Below are positions 43,706 to 52,980 of a stretch of 64,000 nucleotides of DNA, one piece after another. The notes below the pieces were generated by a model that saw only the letters and a list, made by a program, of their open reading frames with translations, did not search any database and was not told the origin of the DNA. The position numbers and the translations under genes are program-made. Positions within the stretch are counted from its first letter, which is position 1. Each line of letters begins with the position of its first letter. Source of the DNA: BJGO01 sp964640655 (GTDB lineage Bacteria; Bacteroidota; Bacteroidia; Chitinophagales; UBA10324); assembly GCA_964640655.1 (NCBI GenBank), contig CAZXFT010000001.1:62001-126000 (forward strand), read 5' to 3'.

Positions 43706-45544
43706 ATGTGCGGCATTTCCGGTTTCTTTTGTAAAAACAAGATTGAGCAAACAGTCATAAAAAAAATGACAGATGCCATAGCCCATCGTGGCCCGGATGC
43801 TGAAGGTTTTTATTACAAAGAAAATATTGCACTGGGACATCGTCGGCTGAGCATCATCGATCTTTCGTCTGCGGCCAACCAACCAATGTATTCCGCCGAT
43901 AACAGGTGGGTGATTGTGTTTAATGGTGAAGTGTATAATTTTAATGAAATAGCTAAACAATCAGAATTACAGTTAATAACACATTCTGACACCGAAGTGC
44001 TACTGGAAAGCTTTGCTAAGAAAGGAGTTGAAGCCATATCTGAATGGAATGGCATGTTTGCCTTAGCGCTGTATGATACGCTGAGAAATAAATTGTTTTT
44101 GATTCGCGACAGGCTCGGCATAAAACCAATTTATTATTTCTTCAATAACGGAAAACTGTTTTTTGCTTCTGAAATAAAAGCGTTAACTCATCTTGATGAC
44201 CTGAAAACTGAATTGACTATTAATCAAAATGCAGTCAATTCATTCCTGCAATTAGGCTATATACCGGGGCCGGCAACGATATACAACGAAATAAAAAAAT
44301 TGCCCGCAGGGCATTATGCAGAATATAATGGCAGCGACTTTACAATTGTTCCTTACTGGCAGGCCGAAGAACGCATATATCCGTCCGTAATCACAAATGA
44401 GCGCGATGCATTACACAGATTAGAGGAGCTGTTAATTTCTTCTGTAAAGTATAGAATGATTGCCGATGTGCCTTTCGGCACATTTTTAAGCGGAGGCATT
44501 GACAGCAGTTTGGTAACAGCCATTGCTCAATCGGTATCAGATGATCCGGTAAAAACCTTTTCTATAGCTTTTAATGAAGCTCAATACAATGAGTCGCAGT
44601 TTTCTCGCGCAGTGTCAAAACATTTAAACACGCAACATCACGAGTTTACTGTTTCTGAAAACGATGCTTTAGAACTGGTTGAAAAAATGCTTGATGCTTA
44701 CGATGAACCCTATGCCGACTCTTCCGGCATACCGACTATGTTGGTTTCTAAACTGGCTCGTCAACATGTAACCATGGTTCTGAGCGGCGATGGCGGTGAT
44801 GAATTGTTTATGGGGTATGGAGCATATGCATGGGCAAAGCGATTGAGTAATCCTTTGCTGAATACTTTTCACAACGCTGTTTCATTATTGCTTGGTTTTG
44901 GCAATGAGCGTATGCAACGAGCAGCAAAAGTTTTTGACTTTGATGATTCAAAAAATCTTCCGGAGCATATATTCTCTCAGGAGCAGTACTTCTTTTCTTC
45001 GAGTGAGTTGAAGAATTTATTAAAGCACGAAGCGAAGGCCGTTGAATTAAACTATAAAAATGTAAAGTCAAGAAGACTTTCAGCGGCGGAACAACAATCG
45101 TTTTTTGATTTGAAATATTATCTGTGCAACGACTTGCTGACTAAAGTTGACATTGCCAGCATGCAGTATGCGCTGGAGGTGCGGGTACCCTTACTCGATT
45201 ATCGTATTGTTGAATTCTCTCTCAACTTAGATGAGAGTTTGAAGAAAAAAGATGACACAACGAAGTACCTGCTAAAACAAGTGCTTTACAAGTATGTTCC
45301 TCGCGAATTATTCAATCGACCCAAATGGGGTTTTAGCATTCCCTTACCTAAATGGCTAAAAGGGGAGCTCAGATATTTAATCAACACTTACCTGAGTGAT
45401 GATGTTATTATCAAACATAAGATTTTCAATTTGCAAACAGCAAGATATTATAGAGAGGCATTTCTTCAGGGACAGAACTATTACTATAACCGTGTATGGG
45501 CTATGCTCTTATTGCATCGCTGGCTTGAGAAACACAATGCATAG
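43706..45544 (+). CDS. asnB: Asparagine synthase (glutamine-hydrolysing)
   Basis: 612 residues, EC 6.3.5.4. Cys2 in MCGISGFFC is the N-terminal nucleophile of the class II glutaminase domain (about 2-190, with AHRGPDAEG and NGEVYNF). The C-terminal synthetase domain (about 235-600) has the ATP-binding PFGTFLSGGIDSSLV and GDGGDELFMGY. In glycan clusters such enzymes often amidate uronic-acid sugars or peptide stems rather than make free asparagine, so the physiological substrate is uncertain. Confidence 0.9.
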   Translation: MCGISGFFCKNKIEQTVIKKMTDAIAHRGPDAEGFYYKENIALGHRRLSIIDLSSAANQPMYSADNRWVIVFNGEVYNFNEIAKQSELQLITHSDTEVLLESFAKKGVEAISEWNGMFALALYDTLRNKLFLIRDRLGIKPIYYFFNNGKLFFASEIKALTHLDDLKTELTINQNAVNSFLQLGYIPGPATIYNEIKKLPAGHYAEYNGSDFTIVPYWQAEERIYPSVITNERDALHRLEELLISSVKYRMIADVPFGTFLSGGIDSSLVTAIAQSVSDDPVKTFSIAFNEAQYNESQFSRAVSKHLNTQHHEFTVSENDALELVEKMLDAYDEPYADSSGIPTMLVSKLARQHVTMVLSGDGGDELFMGYGAYAWAKRLSNPLLNTFHNAVSLLLGFGNERMQRAAKVFDFDDSKNLPEHIFSQEQYFFSSSELKNLLKHEAKAVELNYKNVKSRRLSAAEQQSFFDLKYYLCNDLLTKVDIASMQYALEVRVPLLDYRIVEFSLNLDESLKKKDDTTKYLLKQVLYKYVPRELFNRPKWGFSIPLPKWLKGELRYLINTYLSDDVIIKHKIFNLQTARYYREAFLQGQNYYYNRVWAMLLLHRWLEKHNA

Positions 45545-45552
45545 ACTACACC

Positions 45553-45583
45553 TTATACTTTAGGCTACTTGCTTTATTTTTAC
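45553..45583 (+). promoter_or_regulatory. Predicted promoter of the GT2 gene
   Basis: TTA at 45553-45555, exactly 19 bases, then TATTTTTAC at 45575-45583. The same arrangement occurs before the FkbH-like gene. The gene's TTG start lies 14 bases after the box. Confidence 0.45.
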
Positions 45584-45597
45584 ACGCACGAAATAGC

Positions 45598-46521
45598 TTG
45601 AAATTTTCATTAGTCATACCGGTTTACAACGAGGAAAAAATTATTCCTATGCTCATTTCTGAATCAGTAAAAGGCATTACTACATTCACTAACGATTTTG
45701 AAATAGTATGTGTTGATGATGGCAGCAAGGACAAAACTCTTGAATTACTGCTTGAAGAAAGCAAAAAGGATAAACGTGTTAAAGTCGTTGCATTATCCAG
45801 AAACTTTGGACATCAGGCGGCATATACCGCCGGACTAACATACTCTAAAGGTGAAATTATCGGAATGATGGATGGAGACTTGCAAGATCCACCTGAAATA
45901 TTGAAGCCCATGTTTGAGAAAGTTATTAGTGATGAATTTGATGTGGTGTTTGGCTTACGCAAGGAAAGGCACGAGGCTCCTGTAAAAAAATTCCTTATCA
46001 AACTGTTTCATCAAATATTTACACGCCTTTCAAATATTAAGGCTCCTGCAAATGTTGGCAATTTCTCAGTGATGACACGTGCAGCTCTGGAATCTTTTCT
46101 AATGCTTCAGGAAAAAAATCGATACCTGCCGGGGTTGCGCTTCTTTATCGGTTTTCGTCAAGGGTTTGTAGAATACGACCGTCCAGACAGAAGTATTGGA
46201 GAGGCAAAAATGAACTTCACCAAATTGATGCGATTGGCATTAGACGCAATTTTCTCCTTTTCAAAGCTTCCGCTGCGCCTTTGTTTAATTGTAGGCGTTG
46301 TTGGTTTATTGTTTACAATTGGTGGTACCGCATTAGTATTAGCCTTCAAGTTAGTTGGAAAAGCAATTATTGGTTGGTCTTCTGTGTTAATCTCCATGTA
46401 TTTTTTAGGCTCTGTACAATTAGTCTTTTTAGGGGTAATAGGCGAATATGTTCATCGTATTTATGTTGAAACTCAAAACCGTCCGGTTTTTATCGTTCGC
46501 AAATATTTCGAAAACGATTAG
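45598..46521 (+). CDS. Polyprenol-phosphate type glycosyltransferase family 2 (DPM1/GtrB-like)
   Basis: 307 residues, starting at TTG 45598 (no ATG nearby; LKFSLVIPVYNEEKII is the expected N-terminus). GT-A features: VDDGSKDKTLELL, GMMDGDLQDPPEIL with the DxD-like metal site. Two membrane helices at about 232-256 and 264-290 close the protein (LRLCLIVGVVGLLFTIGGTALV and following). Such enzymes move a sugar from a nucleotide to undecaprenyl phosphate for later transfer on the outer face. Members are often linked to O-antigen or lipid modification. Confidence 0.88.
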   Translation: MKFSLVIPVYNEEKIIPMLISESVKGITTFTNDFEIVCVDDGSKDKTLELLLEESKKDKRVKVVALSRNFGHQAAYTAGLTYSKGEIIGMMDGDLQDPPEILKPMFEKVISDEFDVVFGLRKERHEAPVKKFLIKLFHQIFTRLSNIKAPANVGNFSVMTRAALESFLMLQEKNRYLPGLRFFIGFRQGFVEYDRPDRSIGEAKMNFTKLMRLALDAIFSFSKLPLRLCLIVGVVGLLFTIGGTALVLAFKLVGKAIIGWSSVLISMYFLGSVQLVFLGVIGEYVHRIYVETQNRPVFIVRKYFEND

Positions 46522-46894
46522 TATTTCTTTTATAGTAATACTTTACAATCAACTGAAACTTTCTATTGTGATGGCTAACTTACACCGTATCGAACAGCGT
46601 ACTATATTTCATTGTTTACGTTATCACAATGCTGTCTGAACTGCCTCGTATTAATGATTCTTCAGTATACCGGACTAAATCCATTTGCCGACTAATTAAT
46701 TCATTTGTCGGTATAAAAATGCCGTTTATCCGCACCGGAGTGATGTGTATGTATCCAAAGCACTATATTAGAGCAACTATCTGTGAACCGATGAGCAAAA
46801 CAACCTTTGGAATTCTTAATGTTTTATCTACATTTATTGCATTAAAAATTGCAGTTGGCAATTTTTTATTTTTTAACCTACTATTACCGAACGA
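46522..46894. other. Intergenic stretch before the T9SS type B gene
   Basis: 373 bases without a convincing gene. A plus-strand frame of 89 codons (46629-46898) overlaps the next ATG but has no family or signal character. A short inverted repeat CCGAC/GTCGG lies at about 46688-46710. Probably 5' untranslated sequence and promoter. Confidence 0.5.
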
Positions 46895-49800
46895 ATGATC
46901 AGACTTATACCGCTAATTCTATTTCTGCTTTTCAGTAGTGTAGTAATTGTAAAAGCTCAATGTCCGTTTACACCAAGCGGGGTTGTAACCGATGTGTCTT
47001 GTAATGGTGGTAATGATGGAGCAATAAATGTTTCTGTAACATCAACTCCTACGGGTAATCCAAGTGGATATTGTTTGCCAACGTATTCCCAACCCTGTGG
47101 CAATTGCACGACAACCTGGGATCAGGTTTGGAACTTTTCTACCAGTGGTGGCAGTACAAATATTTCGAATCTTCAATCCGGCTGTAATGGTACGCTGCCC
47201 AACAATTATAGTTATGTGAATCAAACTGTAACAATTAACCCTGGCCAGTCATTCAATATTCAGGTTCAATGTGGTCAGGCTGGCCAAGGATGCTCTCAAA
47301 CGTATGCTCAGGGATTTAGGATTTGGGTGGATTGGAATGCGGATGGAGATTTTTTAGATGCAGGTGAAGATGTTTGGAATTCGGGAGCATCTGGTCTTCA
47401 ATTATTTTCTGCTTCTATTGCTTGTCCGGCGAATACAACCTGTGGTTTAAAGCGTATGAGGGTGAAAAGTCGATATGCATCTGTACCAACTTCTCCATGT
47501 GAATCAACTACTTACGGCGAAACAGAAGATTATAATGTAATGGTTGGTGCTCCAACTACTTATCTGTGGAGTAATGGTGCTACAACAGAAGATATCTCAG
47601 GATTAGCCGCAGGTACTTACACAGTTACCGTTACACAAGGATTACAATCTGAAGTATTGTCGTTTACAGTTAATGAACCTTCGCCGGTTTTGGCAAATAT
47701 TACACCAGGTGGCCCGACTACTTTTTGCCAAGGTGGTAGTGTTGTATTAGTTGCGCCTCTTGGAGTAGGATTTAATTATTCCTGGAGCGATGGCTCTACT
47801 ACTTCCTCGATATCCGCTAATCAATCCGGTTTATATACAGTAACTGTTAGCACAGGTAATGGATGTAGTGCTACCGCAAGTCAGCAGGTGCAGGTAATCT
47901 CGGCTCCGCAACCGGCTACTATCACACCGTCAGATACAATATTGTTATGTCAGGGCACAAGTATTCAGCTCACTGCCAATCCGGCAAACAACATATCGTG
48001 GCAGCCTGGTGGACAAACAACGGCTTCAATTTCTGTGAATAGTAATGGCACATACACGGTTATAACAACCAATGCCAGCGGTTGTACATCACAATCATTG
48101 CCTGTAGTTGTTCAGGTGGTACCACCACCAAGTCCGGTAATAAATGCATCGGGTCCAATTACTTTCTGTCAGGGAGGAAACGTTACGTTATCCTCAAACT
48201 ATCCGGTTGGTAATCTATGGAGTAATGGAGAAACAGCCTCTTCAATTACTGTTAGCTCTTCAGGCGATTATTCACTAACTGTAACAGCTACCGGAGGATG
48301 TTCCGGATCTTCTGCTATCACAACAGTAACTGTAAATACATTGCCGGCGCCAACCATAACTGCCGGTGGTCCAACCAGTTTTTGTCAGGGTGGCAGCGTT
48401 ACATTATCATCAAACTTCAATAATGGAAATCTGTGGAGCAATAATTTAAATACAAGCAGTATTAATGTTACAACATCCGGAGCATATTCACTTACAGTGA
48501 CCGATGCAAATGGTTGCACCGGATCAGCTGGTCCTACAAATGTTACTGTGAATGCACTGCCTGCAGCACCAACAATTACTGCCGGAGGTTCCACTACTAT
48601 ATGTTCAGGTAGCAGCATTACACTTTCTTCTTCATATAATAGTGGTAATCAATGGAGCAACAATCAAAATACAAACAGCATTACTATAAGCACTGCAGGT
48701 AATTACACGGTTACCTACACAGATGCCAATGGTTGTACTGCAGTGTCGCTACCAACAACAGTTATTGTTAACCAAACGCCTACTTCCAACTTCATCCTTC
48801 CAGCTTCAATCTGTATTGTTGATAATGCTACAGTAACTTATCAGGGTAATGCGCCGGCTACTGCTACATATAACTGGGACTTTGGTGGAGGCAATATAGT
48901 AAGTGGCGCAGGTCAGGGTCCTTATTCAATCAGTTTTCCCGGAACAGGGACTTACAGTGTTTCTTTAACAGTAACTGATAACAATTGTACTTCAACAATA
49001 ACCTCCCAAAACATAACTGTTAACCCGACTCCAAATGCTTTATTTACTGCATCGAGTTTATCCGTTTGTGAAGGACAAAGTCTTGTGTTTAATTACACCG
49101 GTAACGCACCTTCTACAGCTAACTATGCCTGGCAAGCCGGTACAGGAAGTATAACAACTGGTGGAGGTCAAGGACCGGTAACTATTCAATTTGATCAACC
49201 TGGCAATACATTTGTTGGGTTAACGGTAACACAGGGTTCTTGCATTTCAGAATTATATGAAGTACAAATTCAGGTGAATAGCTTGCCTAGTCCTACCATA
49301 GTGAACGACTTTAACACTGCGTGCGACTCATTAACTGTATCATTTACTACACCAACAGATGCAGTTACATATAATTGGAATCTTGGTAATGGAACTACCG
49401 CCAACTCTCAATCAATATCAACGACATTTTTATCAGGTACTTATGATGTGAGTCTTAGCCTGACCGATGCAAATGGATGTTTCAATTCTTTTACTGCAGT
49501 TGGATTGATTAATGTGTATCCCACTCCGGTAGCAGCATTCATTACAACTCCGAAGATTACCGATACTTTCGATATTGAATTGGGAAGTATTACTTTCAAC
49601 AATATGTCGGTTAGTGCAACAACTTACAACTGGGATTTTGGTGATGGCTTTACCAGTTCAATTTTAAGTCCAGCGCATACCTATACTATGCCCGGATTTT
49701 ATACTGTTCAACTGATTGCATCTAATTTCTTGGCTTGTTCAGATACCGCTTACTTAGGACCTTTTTGGATTGCACCTGCTGCCACTACATTTATTCCGAA

Positions 49801-50053
49801 CCTGTTTACTCCAAATAATGATGGCAGGAATGACGTCTTCCGTATTTACAGTACTCGTATTATGGAAATGCAGTTGGTTATATTCGATCGTATTGGCGAA
49901 AAACTATTTGAAACAAATATTATAGACAACGGTTGGGATGGAACATTCCGCGGTAAGGTGATGAATACCGGAGTATATGTGTACTACTGCAAAGTGAAAT
50001 ACGATACAGGTCGTTATGAGGAATTATTTGGAGATGTTACCTTGATACGATAG
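46895..50053 (+). CDS. Large secreted GEVED/Ig-like/PKD-repeat protein with T9SS type B (gliding-motility) tail
   Basis: 1052 residues. Signal peptide about 1-21. A GEVED domain at about 45-215 (FRIWVDWNADGDFLDAGED, ending YGETEDYNVMV) is followed by a SprB-like module, then about five Ig-like repeats (consensus ITAGGPTTFCQGGSVTLSS, then NLWSNNLNTSSI), several PKD-like domains (about 635-960, YNWDFGGG and YNWDFGDGF), and a C-terminal gliding-motility CHU_C domain (FIPNLFTPNNDGRNDVFRI to the end). Type B domains are exported by T9SS and attached to the cell surface. Probably an adhesin. The Ig-like repeats are also near-identical at DNA level over short stretches. Confidence 0.93.
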   Translation: MIRLIPLILFLLFSSVVIVKAQCPFTPSGVVTDVSCNGGNDGAINVSVTSTPTGNPSGYCLPTYSQPCGNCTTTWDQVWNFSTSGGSTNISNLQSGCNGTLPNNYSYVNQTVTINPGQSFNIQVQCGQAGQGCSQTYAQGFRIWVDWNADGDFLDAGEDVWNSGASGLQLFSASIACPANTTCGLKRMRVKSRYASVPTSPCESTTYGETEDYNVMVGAPTTYLWSNGATTEDISGLAAGTYTVTVTQGLQSEVLSFTVNEPSPVLANITPGGPTTFCQGGSVVLVAPLGVGFNYSWSDGSTTSSISANQSGLYTVTVSTGNGCSATASQQVQVISAPQPATITPSDTILLCQGTSIQLTANPANNISWQPGGQTTASISVNSNGTYTVITTNASGCTSQSLPVVVQVVPPPSPVINASGPITFCQGGNVTLSSNYPVGNLWSNGETASSITVSSSGDYSLTVTATGGCSGSSAITTVTVNTLPAPTITAGGPTSFCQGGSVTLSSNFNNGNLWSNNLNTSSINVTTSGAYSLTVTDANGCTGSAGPTNVTVNALPAAPTITAGGSTTICSGSSITLSSSYNSGNQWSNNQNTNSITISTAGNYTVTYTDANGCTAVSLPTTVIVNQTPTSNFILPASICIVDNATVTYQGNAPATATYNWDFGGGNIVSGAGQGPYSISFPGTGTYSVSLTVTDNNCTSTITSQNITVNPTPNALFTASSLSVCEGQSLVFNYTGNAPSTANYAWQAGTGSITTGGGQGPVTIQFDQPGNTFVGLTVTQGSCISELYEVQIQVNSLPSPTIVNDFNTACDSLTVSFTTPTDAVTYNWNLGNGTTANSQSISTTFLSGTYDVSLSLTDANGCFNSFTAVGLINVYPTPVAAFITTPKITDTFDIELGSITFNNMSVSATTYNWDFGDGFTSSILSPAHTYTMPGFYTVQLIASNFLACSDTAYLGPFWIAPAATTFIPNLFTPNNDGRNDVFRIYSTRIMEMQLVIFDRIGEKLFETNIIDNGWDGTFRGKVMNTGVYVYYCKVKYDTGRYEELFGDVTLIR

Positions 50054-50073
50054 AATAATCGTACTTTAAGAAG

Positions 50074-50104
50074 TTAAGGCTCATTAATGTTGGCTTATTT
50101 TTAC
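50074..50104 (+). promoter_or_regulatory. Predicted promoter of the FkbH-like gene
   Basis: TTA at 50074-50076, 19 bases, TATTTTTAC at 50096-50104; ATG at 50116. Identical boxes and spacing to those before the GT2 gene. Confidence 0.45.
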
Positions 50105-50115
50105 CTCGCCAACAA

Positions 50116-51846
50116 ATGATTCAGATTCCTACATTTAATGAGTTAAAGAAATCGTCGTATATCAGACCAGACGGTGATGCTATAAGAGTAGCATTATTAG
50201 GAGATACACCAACACAATTACTGACACAAGCCCTTAAAGGTTATTCTAACCAGGTGGGTTGTTTGATTGATTTTTGGGAATCGGATTACAATCAAGTAGA
50301 ACTACAAATAAATAACAGTAATTCAGAATTATATAAATACAACCCGGATTATATAGTTCTTTTTTTATCTACTGAGAAATTACTGCAGAAATTCTACCAT
50401 ACACAAACTTCAGACAGAAAAAACTTTGCAGATTCTATTCTAAATTCTTTTAAAAAGTTGCTTCAGGCAATTAACTCTCAGTCTAGTGCTCAGACAATAA
50501 TTTATAATTTTTACGAAATCGATGACGCTGTATTTGGAAACTATGGAGTTAAAACCAACGAGTCATTTATTTTCCAGCTGCGCAAACTTAACCATCTATT
50601 GTCTGAACTAGCCGTATCGCATCCCGAGTTATTCATTGCTGATGTTGCAACAGATTATCATCGAATAGGCGCCACCCATGCCTTTGCTGCTAATATATAT
50701 GTACAGTCTGGTTTTGTATGGAGTCTCGAATTCTTGCCATATGCATCAAAACGAGTAGTTGATATCATCAAAACTCAACAGGGAAGTATTATTAAATGCC
50801 TTGTACTTGACTTAGATGATACTTTGTGGGGAGGCACGGTTGGCGATGATGGTTGGGAAAATTTGCAGTTGGGAGACTTAGGTATTGGAAAAGCTTTTTC
50901 AGAATTTCAGTATTGGATAAAAGAGTTAAATAAACGCGGTGTTATTCTCTGTGTGTGCAGTAAGAACGATGAGTTTGCTGCAAGGGAGGTCTTTCAAAAA
51001 CATCCCGATATGATTTTAAAGGAAGAAGACATTTCTGTATTTGTTGCAAACTGGAATAATAAAGCAGACAATATAAGGGCAATTCAAAAACAGCTCAATG
51101 TTGGTTTCGATAGTATAGTTTTTTTAGATAATAGTGCCTTTGAACGCAATTTAATTCGTACCGAGTTACCGGATATTATTGTACCTGAATTGCCTGAGGA
51201 CCCGTCAGAGTATCTGACCTATTTACGCACACTAAATCTATTTGAAGTTCATAATGTAACTAAAGAAGATGCTTTTCGATCCCAACAATATCGCGAAGAA
51301 GCATTACGCATTTCTAGCATCAAGCATTTTGCTAATGAAACGGATTATCTAATAAGTCTGAATATGCAGGCACGGCATGAACCATTTACTGAATATAATA
51401 CTCCACGCGTAGCACAATTAACACAACGCTCGAATCAGTTTAATCTGCGAACTGTGCGCTATTCAGAATCTGAGATAGCAAACATCGCACAAAGTAACAG
51501 TCATATAGGAATGGCTTTTTATTTAATGGATAAGTATGGGGATTATGGTCTTGTTAGTGTTGTTATTCTTAATAGACGAGAGCAAGATTATTTTATAGAC
51601 ACATGGTTAATGAGTTGCAGAGTGCTTAAACGAGGTATGGAGCAGTTTGTGATGAATACTGTCGTTGATTATTTATTAAAAATAGATGGAGTACAACTGG
51701 TTGCTGAATATATACCGACACCCAAAAACACGATAGTTAAGAATTTGCTTGATGAGATGCAGTTCAGCAAAAACAAAAACACATATATACTTAAACTGAA
51801 GGAATATAGACCTTTTAACACCGAAATTAATAGCACACATTCCTAA
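50116..51846 (+). CDS. FkbH-like HAD-IIIC family protein
   Basis: 576 residues. A SGNH-like N-terminal domain (about 20-205, LLGDTPTQLL and HRIGATHAFAA) precedes a HAD domain with DLDDTLWGG (Asp232/Asp234), CVCSKNDE and FLDNSAFERN. A GNAT-like C-terminal region (about 390-560) completes the FkbH layout. FkbH proteins load glycerate on an acyl carrier protein or assist sugar modification; in polysaccharide loci they are often found with acyltransferases. No ACP gene is seen nearby. The following acyltransferase gene begins 7 bases later. Confidence 0.88.
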   Translation: MIQIPTFNELKKSSYIRPDGDAIRVALLGDTPTQLLTQALKGYSNQVGCLIDFWESDYNQVELQINNSNSELYKYNPDYIVLFLSTEKLLQKFYHTQTSDRKNFADSILNSFKKLLQAINSQSSAQTIIYNFYEIDDAVFGNYGVKTNESFIFQLRKLNHLLSELAVSHPELFIADVATDYHRIGATHAFAANIYVQSGFVWSLEFLPYASKRVVDIIKTQQGSIIKCLVLDLDDTLWGGTVGDDGWENLQLGDLGIGKAFSEFQYWIKELNKRGVILCVCSKNDEFAAREVFQKHPDMILKEEDISVFVANWNNKADNIRAIQKQLNVGFDSIVFLDNSAFERNLIRTELPDIIVPELPEDPSEYLTYLRTLNLFEVHNVTKEDAFRSQQYREEALRISSIKHFANETDYLISLNMQARHEPFTEYNTPRVAQLTQRSNQFNLRTVRYSESEIANIAQSNSHIGMAFYLMDKYGDYGLVSVVILNRREQDYFIDTWLMSCRVLKRGMEQFVMNTVVDYLLKIDGVQLVAEYIPTPKNTIVKNLLDEMQFSKNKNTYILKLKEYRPFNTEINSTHS

Positions 51847-51853
51847 ATAAACC

Positions 51854-52975
51854 TTGTATAATTCTAATAAACATACTGCATTTTATCTTCCCGGATTGAA
51901 CGGTATACGGGGTATTGGAATAGTGGGTGTTATTGTATCACATACAGTATTAGCGTTAAATAAATTTGGATTAGATAATACAATATTGGGAATAACAGAA
52001 AACGGTAAAGCTCGCGGATTGGATTTTTCGCATTATGCTGTTACTATGTTTTTTGTATTGAGTGGTTTTCTTATAACAACACTTCTGATAAAAGAAAAAC
52101 AACTTACAGGTACCATGTCGGTAAGAAACTTTTATTTCAGACGTATATTAAGAATTTGGCCACTGTATTATACTTATTTAATACTGGCAGTCATAGTATT
52201 ATATCTTGATCAGCAGGTCTACAACACCAATATGTTGCCATTTTATATTTTTCTTTTAGCCAATATACCCTTTGTACTTGGTGACTATATTCCTTTGTTG
52301 GGCCATTACTGGACATTAGGTGTAGAAGAACAATTTTATATATTGTTCCCTTCCATAGCCCGATTGGATAATAGAAAAATGTTGCGATGGGTTATTATTC
52401 TCCTTTGCATATTTATGCTACTTAAATTGTTGAGCTGGTACCTTAATCATATTGGCTTGTATGAGTTTCCTTATAGGTTTTTTTTACTGAGTCGTTTTCA
52501 GGGAATGATGTTGGGAGTTGTAGCTGCGTTACTTTATGAGCAAAAACACAATATTATTTCCATTCTATCTAATAGATGGCTTTATGCGGCATCCTGGTTT
52601 TGTGTTGCATTAAGCATGCTTAACAAGTTTCATGTTGCCTCGCTCATAGATCATGAAATCATGATTATTGCAACTGTTATTATCATCTTTGAACAAATTC
52701 AGGATAAGCCAAAGATTATTAATCTGGAAAACCCGGTTTTAGACCTACTTGGAAGAATTTCATACGGCATATATGTAACCCATCTTATGGTGATCTATTT
52801 TTTGGCAATTATTGCTCAATATCTATTCCCATATGGTATTGTGAATTATTTTACGGTCTTTATAACTGTCACGCTTAGTTGTGTTCTTGTGGCATATCTT
52901 TCCTATAAATATTTTGAGAGACCATTCTTACATATGAAAAAACGCTTTGAAAAAGTGTCCGGGTTATCTGTTTAA
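51854..52975 (+). CDS. Acyltransferase 3 family membrane protein
   Basis: 373 residues starting at TTG 51854; no ATG precedes the conserved start and the TTG is 7 bases after the FkbH stop. Ten or so membrane helices; the catalytic-like His in GVIVSHTVLAL and the Arg-rich FYFRRILRIWPLYYTYL motif are family hallmarks (OafA/NodX type). These move acetyl or other acyl groups to sugars of envelope polysaccharides. The FkbH and methyltransferase neighbours fit decoration of the same glycan. Confidence 0.88.
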   Translation: MYNSNKHTAFYLPGLNGIRGIGIVGVIVSHTVLALNKFGLDNTILGITENGKARGLDFSHYAVTMFFVLSGFLITTLLIKEKQLTGTMSVRNFYFRRILRIWPLYYTYLILAVIVLYLDQQVYNTNMLPFYIFLLANIPFVLGDYIPLLGHYWTLGVEEQFYILFPSIARLDNRKMLRWVIILLCIFMLLKLLSWYLNHIGLYEFPYRFFLLSRFQGMMLGVVAALLYEQKHNIISILSNRWLYAASWFCVALSMLNKFHVASLIDHEIMIIATVIIIFEQIQDKPKIINLENPVLDLLGRISYGIYVTHLMVIYFLAIIAQYLFPYGIVNYFTVFITVTLSCVLVAYLSYKYFERPFLHMKKRFEKVSGLSV

Positions 52976-52980
52976 TAATT

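Noticed and set aside
46629..46898. 89-codon plus-strand ORF overlapping the T9SS type B start
   Set aside because: No signal, membrane or family pattern; amino-acid composition looks random; better explained as untranslated leader.
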